Source: Hydractinia symbiolongicarpus (lineage: Eukaryota; Cnidaria; Hydrozoa; Anthoathecata; Hydractiniidae). Taken from it: a DNA stretch of 64,000 nt. The notes under the pieces were generated by a model. That model saw only the letters and a program-made list of their open reading frames with translations. It ran no database searches and had not been told where the DNA came from. Where the stretch lies: NCBI RefSeq assembly GCF_029227915.1, contig NC_079886.1:11985501-12049500 (forward strand), given 5' to 3'. Of the stretch, positions 32,548 through 43,262 are shown one piece after another. The stretch's first letter is position 1; the number at the start of each line of letters is the position of its first letter. Made by a program: the position numbers and the translations under genes.

Positions 32548-32716
32548 GGTAGTACCTCATCAAGTTCTACCGCCGTTTTTAGGAGCGACAGCAGTAACGT
32601 TAATTGTTATAGTATGCGTTGGTGTTTGGTATAAATTTAAAGAGCAGCAGCAACAGCAGCAGCAACCTGAAAAAAATGGTCAACCCCCAAAAATAGACAT
32701 TTTTAAAATGCGTTAA
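32548..32716 (+). CDS. Small single-pass membrane protein with poly-Gln
   Basis: An open frame without a clear ATG: PPFLGATAVTLIVIVCVGVW forms one membrane segment, followed by KFKEQ, a run of seven Gln, and a short polar tail to the stop at 32716. It stops just before the next small gene. Probably a remnant of a Polinton accessory gene; the start is lost or upstream in another frame. Confidence 0.4.
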
Positions 32717-32727
32717 CTATATAATAA

Positions 32728-32955
32728 ATGTCAAACGTTACACCGTACGAAAAAGAAATAATTGATACTTTATACAAAACTTTGGTAGATCTCGGATTTA
32801 CCTTCGGTAAACACCTAGGGATTACACGGCCTTCTGCAAAAATGGTCATAAATGATGTGTTGAAAATGACAGGATATTTTGCTGCAGGACGTGCAAGTCG
32901 AGCAATGGCTGTGAAAAAGGGATGGAATCCAGCAAGCATTGTTCCCAAAAAATAA
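32728..32955 (+). CDS. Small Polinton protein, unknown function
   Basis: A complete 75-codon frame from ATG to TAA: MSNVTPYEKEIIDTLYKTLV, then TFGKHLGITRPSAKMVIND and a weakly hydrophobic AAGRASRAMAV stretch, with a basic end. It lies between the poly-Gln protein and a degraded gene, all on the plus strand with short gaps, as in Polinton small-gene clusters. It seems intact, unlike its neighbours. No function can be inferred. Confidence 0.5.
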   Translation: MSNVTPYEKEIIDTLYKTLVDLGFTFGKHLGITRPSAKMVINDVLKMTGYFAAGRASRAMAVKKGWNPASIVPKK

Positions 32956-32975
32956 AGAGTAAACAATAAACAAAC

Positions 32976-33372
32976 ATGGCAACTATTGAAGTTCTTGTAG
33001 CTGGTGTAGCGATAAATTCAATTGCATTTTCCGGTAGTAATTTTTATTCAGTAAGCTCTCGGGGCATGGAGAAAAAGAACGAAAAGACATGATAAAGCGA
33101 TCGAACAGTTACAGGCTGCACAAGCGCAATGGGTACGTGATCAACAAGCAAAAATCGACTGGTAAAATAAGCAACGATAGCTGAATAGGCAAGCCGGGGA
33201 GGATTTGAAAGAGCCCGATAAAGGGATGCGAGAATATTATATCGGCACGATCGATATGCACCAAAAATTTCCGATTTTTATGTACCTTCCAAACATCAAC
33301 AGGACGGTGAAATCACGTCCATTGTAGGATCCCTAGCTTTTCTGGGGTTTGCTACGTATAAATATTTGTAAT
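32976..33372 (+). pseudogene. Degraded Polinton accessory gene
   Basis: Starts MATIEVLVAGVAINSIAFSG and continues, over frameshifts and stops, with DKAIEQLQAAQAQWVRDQQA (amphipathic, likely coiled coil) and a C-terminal hydrophobic region. A small virion or membrane-associated protein is plausible from this layout. At least two stops interrupt it. Confidence 0.45.
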
Positions 33373-33439
33373 AAAGTCGCGGATCGCCTTGAGGCTCCGC
33401 AGCGGCACTGCGCTAGCAAAAAATACACATTTTAACATG

Positions 33440-35008
33440 TAATAAACATGTGAAAAGTAAAGAAGTCAAAAGCAACACGCTCTGCAAAACAAATCGTGAC
33501 AGAGGAAGATGCAGAAAAATTGAGCAGTATTTATTTCAACCCAGAACATCTTTGGTTTGGAAAGAAAGTGATCAAATTGCCCGATGAGGAGAATGGGCTA
33601 TCCAAAAGGAAAGTCAAACATTGGCTGGATCGACAACTACTTTTTCTTCAGCATATTCAAGGCCCAAAAAAGATTGATTATCCCCATTTTACTATCACAA
33701 AACCGAACAAAATGCATCAGTTCGATCTGCTCTACATGCTGCATGACAAAGTTTATGGAAATGTTTATAAATATATCCTGACATGCGTCAATGTCTCCTC
33801 AAGATATAAAGTAGCGAGACCTTTACGTACAAAAAAAACTAGTGAGGTTGCAGAGAGAATCCAAGATATTTACAAAAAGGGACTCCTGCACTATCCTACA
33901 ATTTTTCAATGTGATAACGGCTCAGAATTTAAATCAGATGTTAGAAAATTGTTAGAAGGAAAAGATGTGAAAATTTCTAGGGCTACCAGGGGCTGTTTTT
34001 TAATTAGTAACATTTTTGCAAAATATTTTTTGTAGTTCTTTTTGGTTTAACATTCATATCTACCTGCTATAATTCTGTGATTATTCTAAAATATATGATG
34101 TGTTTTTAATTTTTTTTTAGTTTTATTTTATGTTCCTACAAAGTTCATTGTGAAATAGTTACAAAATTTTATGTATTTTGGTTAATAATTCACTATCTTC
34201 GAATGCCAAGAAATGTCTGTAGGACGGAGGCTAAGTTTAAATTATTGATTTGAAGTTTTGGTATCATAACAGGGAAAGTTTGATTTTGAAAACCTGAAGC
34301 AGCTTCGTATCCAATCTTTAAAAAGGTCACATATAAAACGTTTTTAAAAAGTTGATATTTTCTTATCAAAAACGTCCGTCGGACAGATCCGTCTGCCAGA
34401 TATATCCACTGGTAGACTTTTACCAATAATTTTTTGTTAGTAAATAAAATTTCACTTTTTATTTTTTCAATGATTTCCATTATAGTTCCTGCATGAAATA
34501 AATGTGTTTTCCTTTAGCAAATCTTCTTTTTTTCGATAATATAGAACTATAAATCTGAAATCTTCGGAATGAAATTTTTTGCAGATTTCTCCTTAACGAA
34601 AATGCCTACCAAGCTTATCTTAATGTTTCTTAAGTAATTTAAATGCGCACTTATCAAAATGCAAAACAGAAAAATGTAGTAAATCATCAGTCGTTTTCTG
34701 TAGGCTTTTAAACTATCGAAAACCCGTCCAACAGATTAACTAATTAACAAACCTAGACCAAAATATGGTTGAAAAACCTGTACACTACAGTGAAGAATTT
34801 AAACAATACCAAGACTGCAATGATTGGAATGAAACCATCAAAAGCCATCAAGCTGGATGATGTACCACTTGTGAGAAGTGAAGAATACGCGGAAGAAAAA
34901 CCTTTGCGTGAGGATGGGCTGTGTTTATATTTGTTGCAACCTGGAGAAGAGTATGGAGATAAAAAAAAGACGTGCAACCGACGTTTTTTGAAACAAGAGA
35001 ACGTATAG
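33440..35008 (+). pseudogene. Polinton integrase, interrupted
   Basis: A retrovirus-like DDE integrase that would insert the Polinton. The N-terminal part reads AKQIVTEEDAEKLSSIYFNP and LWFGKKVIKL; the core begins HYPHF-like and holds HQFDLLYM (first Asp), YKYILTCVNVSSRYKVARP and QCDNGSEFKSDV (second Asp). At about 33990 the sequence leaves the family, and the expected third acidic residue is missing. The C-terminal part returns at 34769 (TVKNLNNTKTAMIGMKPSKA, then LCLYLLQPGEEYGD). The 770 bp between are non-coding: an insertion that also removed part of the core. No ATG in frame at the 5' end; probably a frameshift there. Confidence 0.8.
33990..34768. other. Non-coding insert in the integrase gene
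   Basis: AT-rich DNA with internal short inverted stretches (GTCTACCAGTGGATATATC and GTCCGTCGGACAGATCCGTC). I could not identify terminal repeats or a target duplication, and the flanking integrase has lost codons, so a deletion accompanied or followed the insertion. Confidence 0.4.
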
Positions 35009-35111
35009 ACATGATCTTATTGTAGCAGAACCAAACAGGTAAAAGAATAGTGAAATGGTATCTGTCATCTTAAGTACTTAAAAGAACAAAATTTGTGGTT
35101 TCTTCATCCAA

Positions 35112-35261
35112 GTGTCAAAAATTGCGCGCTATATCACAGATGCCCAAGAATCTCCCGAGATCAACACGCTTGAAATGAGGTTTCGAGTGCTCATCGAACA
35201 GAGTCTCGATGGCTTCAGCATGTACGGCGTTGAACAGGGTAAGTTGAGAAGACATTTTTAT
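35112..35261 (+). pseudogene. Polinton gene fragment (SKIARYITDAQE...)
   Basis: About 50 residues: SKIARYITDAQESPEINTL and MRFRVLIEQSLDGFSMYG, predicted helical. It stands directly after the integrase and before the oppositely oriented ATPase. I recognise the style as Polinton-associated but not the function. Beyond about 35261 the open frame enters DNA that belongs to the other strand. Confidence 0.4.
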
Positions 35262-35384
35262 CTTATTAATTTTTTGAAAACCGAATTTTTTTGTATGGAC
35301 AAGAAAAAAGAAAAGATATACGATGCGGCTGCCGCACCCCATGATATCACAACGAGGCGTGGTTTTCTCGATTCCAAAGACCAG

Positions 35385-35419
35385 TTGACCAACGTGCTTG
35401 CCGCAAGCACGTTGGTCAA
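35385..35419. repeat. Perfect 16-bp hairpin at the integrase/ATPase junction
   Basis: TTGACCAACGTGCTTG, loop CCG, then the exact complement. It lies between genes of opposite orientation, where a bidirectional terminator would be expected; it might equally mark a rearrangement junction. Confidence 0.8.
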
Positions 35420-35429
35420 TTGACACCTC

Positions 35430-35960
35430 TGAGCGTAGTTTTCTGCGCTACAATGTTCTCTGACAACGCAAGCAGTCTTTTGTGGACCAAATCGATCCAT
35501 AAAAGAGTCGCACACTGCGCTAGCACCACCATTCAGAATTTTATAGCTTCTGGGGTGCTCCAATCTTACGTATAAGCACGCATGTTTTGACTTTTTGAGT
35601 TGAGACTTGATATTGAAAATTTCTTCCTTAGTCGAAATAACATCGTTTTCTTCGTGAATGAGATCAAACTCTTTCTGATTCTTTGGGTACCAAACAAAAA
35701 GCATCTTCATCTGATCCCTTACCGTTATTGGTATCTTCTTATATCTCTGTGTAAGCACCCATAAACTATGCCTTCGATGCCTTCCAGACGCAGCTAGCTA
35801 TATCAATGCTTCATGAGTTTTATCAAGGGTTTCATGAGCAATCATATCATCGATAATGAGCAGAGTTTCCTCACCGGCTAGCCGTGACGATAATGTTTCA
35901 ATCCATTAAAAAAGCCTCAATGCGATCTGCGGCTTCAATACTCTACACTGTGATATCTAC
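35430..35960 (-). pseudogene. Polinton packaging ATPase, C-terminal half
   Basis: Minus-strand FtsK/A32-type ATPase that would pump DNA into the capsid. Visible: GEETLLIID-like Walker B region (about 35870), HETLDKTHEAL, a conserved SGRHRRHSLWVLTQRYKKIP segment and QMKMLFVWYPKNQKEFDLI, then KSKHACLYVRLEHPRSYKIL. Frameshifts lie near 35930 and a TAG near 35795. The Walker A part is not found upstream, where an unrelated, possibly spliced gene begins. Orientation opposite to integrase is usual in Polintons. Confidence 0.78.
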
Positions 35961-35986
35961 CATCGAGAATATTTAATCAAGCGTCT

Positions 35987-36870
35987 CTAATCAAATACAC
36001 ATAACAGCGGATATCTCTGGTTCCCTCGGCCTTCTTCGTTATGTGCAGGATGACACCGTCCGACAATCTCTGCAAAGGTCTTCCAGTTGAAATTTGGCCC
36101 AAAAATTTTTCTGATAATTGCAGTTGTCTGTTTAAAGCTAAAGTAAAACATATATAAATTAAAACTCGAAATAACACCAAAGCTTCAATGAATTCACATT
36201 TATATATGAATACACCCCAACCTTCTTCGCTGTTTTCCATAACATATTCAGGCATACTGGGTGTTTCGCAGACATCCATTTGTAATCGTGGAGCTAAAGT
36301 TTATTGTAAATTTCAGGTAAAACATATTGCAGAAATAAATACGTCTTTCAATACTTCTCACAAATTTCAACTTACCAGTCAATTCAATTTTTTTATCCCT
36401 TTCATTTACTAACTTCACTGGTCTCTTAGATTTGTAAGTTCCACTCCTAACTATCTTTTTCTTTAATGCCACACTTTTTTTCTTCTATTCATTTAGAAGC
36501 GTGACCATACTTGATGTTAATAAGGATTGTTTACTTAAATAAAATGACATAAATCTAAAAAGGCTATTATAATCAGACTATACTCGTACTCCGATAAAGT
36601 TGTAGGCACAATGTTTAATAGAACATATATTAATTTAATCAAAAAATAATATATTTCATTACATTTACATGCTAATTTATGTGCTTACCCTAATTTTGAA
36701 CTTGCAAAGCATGGTGTACTATTACTACTAATAAAAGAATCAGAACTGGCAGAATTAGACGTTGAAGACGTGCCGCTATCCATTGATCTTTCTAATTTTG
36801 CTTGGTAGATTGCTTTGAGAATATTGGGATCTTTAAAAACCCTGCCTTCCTCTTCTTGCATTTTTAACAA
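35987..36870 (-). CDS. Possible spliced gene of unknown identity
   Basis: Four minus-strand open segments with splice-like borders. Exon 1 (36870-36688) is acidic then Ser/Asn-rich (MLKMQEEEGRVFKDPNILKA) and ends at GGTAAGC. Exon 2 (about 36480-36375) is Lys-rich (LKKKIVRSGTYKSKRPVKLV) and ends at GTAAGTTG. Exon 3 (about 36295-36185) contains MDVCETPSMPEYVMENSEEG. Exon 4 (about 36143-35987) contains LQLSEKFLGQISTGRPLQRL and HITKKAEGTRDIRCYVYLI, ending in TGA. It replaces the expected N-terminal ATPase, so it may come from another insertion. No domain recognised. Confidence 0.3.
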
Positions 36871-36970
36871 TAAGTGACGACTAGGTACAGACTAGGTACA
36901 AATAGTCACTCAGCTTCTGACCACCAGCTTTTTTCTTTGGTCCCATCTCGATTTTAGTTTTTACATTCTA

Positions 36971-37022
36971 TAAAGAAAGTTTAGTCAGAAAGATGTTTAT
37001 CTTTCTGACTAAACTTTCTTTA
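36971..37022. repeat. Perfect 24-bp hairpin with 4-nt loop
   Basis: The left arm TAAAGAAAGTTTAGTCAGAA continues with AGAT; the loop is GTTT; the right arm is the exact complement. No gene overlaps it. Confidence 0.88.
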
Positions 37023-38159
37023 CCACGTTTTTCTAATACATATCAAGACGCAAAAGCCCTGCAAGAAAGAAAAGCAAGGGACTATCACAAAATACATTTT
37101 TTAACTGTACTAGTCCACTAGCAAAATTATGTGATTAAGCTGAGGCAGTCTATAAGATTTTTCTTTTCTTTATTTCTTTTTTGTTCTAATGGCCACAGTG
37201 GAACAATCCCCTAATTATAGCTTTTTGTGATTATTATTATTTTTCCTAAGCCATTTATATAATAAAAGATAAACCTCTGATAGTTTTTACTTCTTGTTGG
37301 GTTTAAAGAAGGTTGCTTATAATTTCGTGATCTGACAAAAGACAACAATTTAAAAAATATTTTCAGTGTAATTAGTGAAGTGGTGTGCTAGTTTTTACAT
37401 GCCATATCATTAGCTATCCTGCATCGATAGATGAGTTGTGAGTGTTTATGTGCGTGCATCCTCACAGGCAATAGAAGAACAAGAAAGAACACAAGGAAAA
37501 TTGAGTACTCCCTGTATCAGCCCTGAATATCACCGACTGTGTAATTTTTTAGCTAGCTAGCCAAGAAGAGGGCTTATTTATATTATTTTTAGACCCTTAC
37601 TAGCTATGTTCCTGCCTTGTTATCCAATGAAGTCACCGTAAATGTATACCATAGCTAGTTAGCTATAGGTAGCTAATATGGCTGTTTAAAAAAAGTACAA
37701 AAGAAAAAAAATGGGCAGATATGGGATGGAGTTGTCTTTACAATAATTGCCACACCAACACCTACTAAGAGTCAGGACATCTAGTTGCTTCTTATGCAGA
37801 AACTTCTAACCAACATAAAATACATAAATCAAAACTACATTATTACAAAAGACACTTGAATTGAACTTATTCTAATCTAGAAGCAAACGCAAAAAAAGAG
37901 AACCGTCTTCGTTTCGTGTTGGCGAGGTTTGTTTCGCAGTTCTGGAACTCTCTTCAAACAGCCTCGTATCCATAACTAAAACCTCATTGTGCTATTATTG
38001 GGACGCTTCCAGTTCTCGTCGTTTCAAATTCAATATTATATCCATTTTCTCTAGAAATGGATATTATATCCATTTTAATATCTTCGTACATATGGATATA
38101 ATATCCATTTTGCATTATCGCTATTATATTCATTTTTCTTAGGTGATTATGTTGTTTTC
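37023..38159. other. Non-coding stretch, with ATGGATATTATATCC repeats at 38034-38110
   Basis: No coding sequence was supported. At 38034-38110 there are four short copies of ATGGATATTATATCCATTTT or its variants, partly inverted, giving small palindromes (GGATATTATATCC, GGATATAATATCC). The region separates the ATPase/unknown gene from the capsid gene and may include insertions. Confidence 0.45.
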
Positions 38160-39054
38160 AAGCATTGCATGCGAATATAACTCATTAGGCTCGCCCTCGA
38201 CAGTGATTTGATATTTTTTCAATCTTGGGGTTGTAGAACACCTAGTTCTCCCCGTAATAAGCTTTAACCTTCGATGGGTCTACAAAGAGTAGTAGGGCAC
38301 CTTTCACACTTTTCGCAGATGTATTAAGTTGTAAATTATAACTTGTTGCATCTTTTCTCATAGTGATCACCTTACTGCGCAATACTCTTTCGAAGGCAGT
38401 GCTAAGCGACTGTACCGGGATATCATAGCACTTGCAAGGGCCTCATTATTAACCTTGTCAAATTCTAGAGAAATATTGCTAATCTTATATGCACTATACG
38501 CAGGCTTTTCTGGATTAGACCCTGAGGCTGCTGTACCGCCATCTTTGATAACATCTCCATAAGATGCAAAAAGGAGAATAAACTGCAGCCTGTCATGTAA
38601 TCCAGGCTGATAGAAAGGTAAATCCCTAGGCAGTTCAAACATTTTTCAAAAATGTTTTCACTCGCCTTAACCTCTAGGATCAAATTATTTTCAAGGTCGA
38701 ATTTCGATAACCACAAATCCCTATAAATCGCGAACACTCTGTAGTCGTTAATACTTTGCACCTCCTTTCTATTAAGTGTGATTTTTAGGTTCTCCACCAG
38801 ACTCTTGCCGATATTTGAGACTATGGTGCGTTTTGTATTTGTTCCGTTTAGCTCTAGATCAAATAATAACCGAAGGCTTCCAGGAAAATTACATCATGCT
38901 GACCCATATTTGGGACATCCACATATAGGTCCTCATTCTGATTGGTCGTAGATGGCACGTGGCTCACCTTTACATGCTGCTTTTTCCCTTTCATTGCAAA
39001 GAGCGTTTTTATCTCCGCATACGGATCAAACGTTTTTCCAAATATATTAGTCAT
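38160..39054 (-). pseudogene. Polinton major capsid protein (double jelly-roll type)
   Basis: Starts at ATG 39054: MTNIFGKTFDPYAEIKTLFA, then KVSHVPSTTNQNEDLYVDVP. After a frameshift near 38860 come VENLKITLNRKEVQSINDYR and VFAIYRDLWLSKFDLENN; then LPFYQPGLHDRLQFIL; then YKISNISLEFDKVNNEALAS; and at the end NTVEGEPNELYSHA-like remains near 38180. The order of these blocks fits the protein encoded next to the integrase in other animal Polintons (C. elegans F54H12.2-type), taken to be the hexon-like major capsid protein. At least three frameshifts or stops. Orientation matches the ATPase. Confidence 0.65.
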
Positions 39055-39073
39055 GGTACTACTTTATTATTAG

Positions 39074-40100
39074 ATGATTTTTGTTTCGAATAAAATGGAT
39101 AATCCAGCTTATAAGGGAGACGATTTTGCACCACAGAAAAATATTGGAGGCGATACTAATGATGTATCTCTCAGTAGACTTGACGACTTTCCTCCCCAAC
39201 CTGGTACCAGCTCGACTCAAGCACCTGAAGAACGACAGGAGAGTATTTCGAATCTGGATCAGCTGGGGAAAGGGGCCACAGTATCAATTATCGATTATTT
39301 GTAGAAGTATCTTTCGCAAGGAGGGGAGCACTAAATAATAAAGAGATCAACTATTATATAAAGCTCATGATAAATACCGGTGGGTTTCGAGTTTTTTCGG
39401 CTATAGAAAGGGATTTAGGCAAAACACTCTTGCAAAAATAGGGTTTACCGACTATACTACGCGTAATAAAGGGAGCAAGGAAGCGACTTAACGACTAATA
39501 AAATAGATGATATCGAAAAGAAGGCGCATGCCAAAAAAGACGGATTTTATAGACATGATGTCATTAGTCGAGAATGTTGTTAATGAAACGGAGAGTCTCA
39601 TAGCCGAGACGTCCTTTAATGGGGAGGGAGAGGGCGGGTTTTTACGGAACGAGAAAGAAGAGGGCTCGACCGTGAACTTTAAACCATAAAGGGGAATTTA
39701 AAATTATTAAAAAGTAAAATAATTTCTTATGATAGTGAGATCGCTGAGGCAGAGGCCAATGTCAAGGAGAACAACAAGAGATTTGGAACAATGACATTGC
39801 AAAGGCTAAGAAAAAGATTTAAAAACTGAGGAATAAAGAAGCAGGAACATGGTGAACTATCATCCACGATTCAAGGTCAACTGAAGGCAATTAAAGACAC
39901 GCTAACGAAAATCGCGGGAGATAATACATCAATACATTCTCACTGAGAAACTCAAGATTTTGTTCAAGGAGCAGGGAATAACCATCGCGAGCATCGTTTC
40001 TGCTGTTGGTTTACTGATATCTACCATTGTACTAGCAGTGACAGGCGGTGGCGCAGCAACTGGTGCTGCAGCGGGAACTTTAACCAGATATAAGCAATGA
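39074..40100 (+). pseudogene. Polinton protein with C-terminal membrane segment, broken
   Basis: Several consecutive plus-strand fragments look like one or two former genes. Fragments: MDNPAYKGDDFAPQKNIGGD with LDDFPPQPGTSS (39107-39304); INYYIKLMINTGGFRVFSAI with KTLLQK (about 39345-39440); TDFIDMMSLVENVVNETESL (39507-39689); then ILTEKLKILFKEQGITIASI with SAVGLLISTIVLAVTGGGAA (about 39935-40098), a single membrane helix followed by a Gly/Ala tail. Stops and frameshifts separate them. The divergent start from the capsid gene (20 bp apart) implies a shared promoter region at 39055-39106. Confidence 0.5.
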
Positions 40101-40882
40101 CAAGACTTATTCCACCTGTGATTAGTACACCTTCGGTACCATCGTGCTGCTCTGCTTCTAGTAGCTTGTGCTTAGGAAGTATTACCCTGTGTTTAGGGAG
40201 TATTGCCTCGTGTTTAGGGAGTATTGCCTCGTGTTTAGGGATCATGTGGCTCGCCTGTGGTGCTCCACGCTTGGTCGAGGTCCCAACAGGCTTCTTCATC
40301 TTGTTCAGATCGACTTGAATCTCCGTGTGCTTCTTCACCTTATTCATATCGACTTGAACCCTATCGTTTACATTTGCAGGTGCAATCAATACATTATTAT
40401 TATAACCCTCAATTTTATCAATACGAAGATTCATATCTGATGACAACATGTACACGCTTGGCAGAACAGCAAAATTGACTGGGGTTCTAGCGTATTGGAA
40501 CACTTTTTGGAAACGTGTTATATCTTCCCCTACATTCTATCCTCGCAGCACCATACTTTCAAACTTTTGTAGCAGGATTTGTCTCGCTTAATAGTTATCT
40601 GCGTCGGAACCGTCCAAAAATGCTTTTGCTTCCGCCTGTGAGCCAAGTATCAAGACCACGTATACACGAACACTTTTACTAACTTTGGTCAAACGTTCTG
40701 ATGTAACACCCTGCGTAATCCCCATCAACTTGTGGCCACCATTCACCGTTGTTTAGTGAAGCACCTACTGCTTTAAATTTATAAAGACCGTGGGGATCTG
40801 CACCGTACTCACGACATACTCGCGCGTATCCAGATGTCGAATAAGGATTATTGTATTGACTAAACCCATCGTTAAAAGGCAT
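40060..40882 (-). pseudogene. Polinton virion-like protein with PKHEAIL repeats
   Basis: Minus-strand gene starting MPFNDGFSQYNNPYSTSGYA, with CREYGADPHGLYKFKAVGAS and NNGEWWPQVDGDYAGCY; a stop at 40679 and frame changes follow, then LRGQNVG-like remains, FQYARTPVNFAVLPSVYMLS and MNLRIDKIEGYNNNVLIAPA. The C-terminal half has two VQVDMNKVKK-type repeats and four PKHEAIL-type heptads coded by a 21-bp tandem repeat (about 40163-40246), and ends in a hydrophobic segment (ITGGISLVIAYIW). It is convergent with the membrane-segment gene on its left. Role unknown; a structural protein is a guess from the Polinton context. Confidence 0.45.
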
Positions 40883-41002
40883 GGGTACTCTTCCTTATAT
40901 ACGACGTATGTGATAGTGTGCATAAAATTTAAAGATAGAGAAAACAAGTGGTAAAGATCCTGTCATATGTTTAGCAGATATGCCTAATGCTGTCGTTGCG
41001 CA

Positions 41003-41802
41003 ATGAGCTGCATAATTAACCTGGATGTTTCAGTAATCCAATGCTTGCCCATCCCATCGAATTTGAACGGGATCGTTAAGGTAAGTCGTTGGAACTTTGA
41101 TGGGATACTAGCAAAACTCGTGGAATACTACAGGGATTGTGATTTCGTTGATACATACAGATGCTGCTTTTCAAGATTCGTGATACCCAGAGGCTATTCT
41201 TCCCTGTTTGATTTATATTTTGCTTTCAGGTTAAATGGATAGATATTCATCTTTTCTTCTACAAAGAAAAGATGAAACAACTCTTTATTACCGATATTGT
41301 TAACCCAACTATTTTTGAGGATTACCTAGGGCAGTATACAAGAATCGCTCTGAAATCGATCAATATTCCAGGCGGCTGGCCTAATCTTGGTAATGATAAT
41401 AATTTTAATATCTGGAAGGAGAGATCGGAATCTAATATGCCGGATACCCGGATCTGAATCGTGAAAGGTTTGTACAAAATCGAGGATCTGGCAGCTATAA
41501 TCAACAAACAGGCTAATGGAAAGGCAGAGATATTTGTATTGAATAATGGGTACTGCTGGCTTTGTGTAAAGGATTGATTGAAAGTTAGTGTTAATTCATC
41601 ACTTCAAGAACTCATTGGTTTATCTGATCCACTCATTGGTTTATCTGATCCACCCATTGCTTTGCTGCCCACCAAAGAGTTATATAATTGGGGAGATATG
41701 CTCACCTGGAATTTCGACACTCCAGTATACCTTCCTTTGAATGGTTCGACGGATAAGCTCGAGTTCATGCTTACCGATCAATATCACCCAGACAAAATGT
41801 AG
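41003..41802 (+). pseudogene. Probable Polinton minor capsid (penton-like) protein
   Basis: Three in-order fragments. The first, MSCIINLDVSVIQCLPIPSN with LVEYYRDCDFVDTYRCCFSR and SSLFDLYFAFRLNG, ends at 41242. The second, MKQLFITDIVNPTIFEDYLG with YTRIALKSINIPGGWPNLG, follows at 41272. The third, ELYNWGDMLTWNFDTPVYLP with KLEFMLTDQYHPDKM, ends at 41802. An in-frame 24-bp duplication (LIGLSDP twice) is visible at about 41612-41655. The mixture of short beta-strand-like segments and the position after the capsid gene suggest the single-jelly-roll minor capsid protein; I cannot prove that by eye. At least two frameshifts and one stop. Confidence 0.45.
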
Positions 41803-41846
41803 CTTTTGCAGGAATAACGATGCAGTTGCTTATAGAATAAAAGAAC

Positions 41847-42518
41847 ATGGATACTAGGAAACTATACCCAACCTTACCGCTAAGTGCAACTGAGGTCGAT
41901 ACTATGCAGGATGAAAGTCAGGTCTATAGATTAAAAAAGATTAAAGAGATCGAAAAGTTTCTACGATCAGAAGTGAGCTACAGGGTCAACCTTACCAAGC
42001 GATGTAAGCGTCGTGCAACCACAGCTGCAATCACTGATACTTCGGTAGAAACCGCAATCACTGTCATTGAAGTCGCTTCAGTTGTAACCCTCACTACAGG
42101 AGTTGGAATTCCAGTAAGTATTGCTCTGGCTTCAGCTGGAATCATCCTTGGACTCTCTTTAGCTGTCGTGCATAAAGTGCAAAAAATCTTTGACTCGAAA
42201 GCCAAGAAACATGACAAGATTAGGACTCTGGCTGAGGCCAAGCTAGACTCCATTTCGAGCCTCATTTCAAAAGCAGTAGAAGACTATCGCGTCTCGCATG
42301 AGGAATATCAGTTCATCCTTAAAGAAGTCGAACACTACTGTAATTTGAAAGAGCAAATTCAATTAAAATCGAAACGTGTTGTAGAGACCATCACTGCCGA
42401 GCAACGTGAAGCCATTTTAGCTGAAGGTAGAAAACAAGGAAAGCACGATTTTGTACAGCAAATCGCCCGTACTTCCGATACCCCACTTGTCAATGTCAAA
42501 TCAAAGGATTATTTGTGA
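41847..42518 (+). CDS. Polinton-associated protein with central hydrophobic region
   Basis: A complete 223-codon frame, apparently intact. N-terminal third charged (MDTRKLYPTLPLSATEVDTM...), central hydrophobic region TAITVIEVASVVTLTTGVGI through ALASAGIILGLSLAVVHKV (residues ~70-112; two possible membrane helices), then KIFDSKAKKHDKIRTLAEAK and a long helical tail with KRVVETITAEQREAILAEGR. A C-terminal fragment of a second copy lies at 49890-50132. Widespread in cnidarian Polinton-like loci as far as I recall; function unknown. Confidence 0.6.
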   Translation: MDTRKLYPTLPLSATEVDTMQDESQVYRLKKIKEIEKFLRSEVSYRVNLTKRCKRRATTAAITDTSVETAITVIEVASVVTLTTGVGIPVSIALASAGIILGLSLAVVHKVQKIFDSKAKKHDKIRTLAEAKLDSISSLISKAVEDYRVSHEEYQFILKEVEHYCNLKEQIQLKSKRVVETITAEQREAILAEGRKQGKHDFVQQIARTSDTPLVNVKSKDYL

Positions 42519-42601
42519 TGGGTTAATTATTACAAATTATTATCTGCCATATCATACCGCTTCATCACTATCAACATCGATCAGTAAGTCCCCATCATGT
42601 A

Positions 42602-42784
42602 CTATACGTCGCAGTTTTTTAGCGAGCTTACTGACAAAATCACAAACCTTTCATCCTTGCCTTTGTTTGTAGGTATAGAATCGCTTAGGACCAGGTTTCC
42701 AATTTTAACATCTTCGATATTTAGTGGTGTTATATTACAGTAAAATTCTTTTGATTTAACAATTTTGACTCCAAATGTCAACAT
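42602..42784 (-). pseudogene. Polinton conserved protein, N-terminal fragment (copy A)
   Basis: MLTFGVKIVKSKEFYCNITP, then IEDVKIGNLVLSDSIPTNKG and KDERFVIL. It matches block by block the start of the better-preserved gene at 49227-49765 and breaks off after some 50 residues; the rest of the gene is lost. Opposite strand to the preceding 223-residue protein, as in copy B. Confidence 0.55.
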
Positions 42785-42833
42785 GCTCTCTTATTTTTAT
42801 TAAAAAAATTTACCACCGTTATATATAGTGTAT

Positions 42834-43103
42834 TCATGATAACAAGGCCAACATAATTTTACCTTTCACCACAACTTTCCTCCCACATTTGCACCTATCA
42901 TATATATCAAGTATACATTCACAATCATCACACTGTTCTTTCATCGTTTTATCAATCTTCTCTTCTTCATCAACCTCACCCTTTAGTTTTGTATTTTTTA
43001 TTACGAGGCCCGCAACCATAATTGCCATATAGAGCCCAATAGAGATCGCAACGCCACTAAAAAATACTTTCGCCATATCTTTAAAAATGTTGGTACTACT
43101 CAT
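42834..43103 (-). CDS. Polinton membrane protein with Cys-rich tail (copy A)
   Basis: An 89-codon frame: MSSTNIFKDMAKVFFSGVAI, a membrane segment (SIGLYMAIMVAGLVI), a charged linker and the motif CDDCECILDIYDRCKCGRKV, a potential small zinc-binding site. Copy B (48812-49218) has the same order with CKDC..YVYDRCTCGRRFVV and a longer Cys-rich end, so the end here is changed by a frameshift. A type II or III single-pass protein is expected. Function unknown. Confidence 0.55.
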   Translation of the reverse strand: MSSTNIFKDMAKVFFSGVAISIGLYMAIMVAGLVIKNTKLKGEVDEEEKIDKTMKEQCDDCECILDIYDRCKCGRKVVVKGKIMLALLS

Positions 43104-43262
43104 TTATTATGTACAAATTTATTTAAAAGTTACTCTCACAATTTTGAAATCTCTTGCTTCTAATCCTCCGTCATACACCAATCCTAATATCGATCTGGAT
43201 GCCATGTTAATGGAAGTAGTTCATTTTTAATTTTAACCCTCTGTGTTTTTCGCGGGTGATAC
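43104..43262. other. Subterminal region of Polinton A
   Basis: Non-coding. The last bases, GTGATAC (43256-43262), are the left copy of the target duplication of the THAP/C2H2 element; the sequence continues at 46240 as if uninterrupted. Confidence 0.5.
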
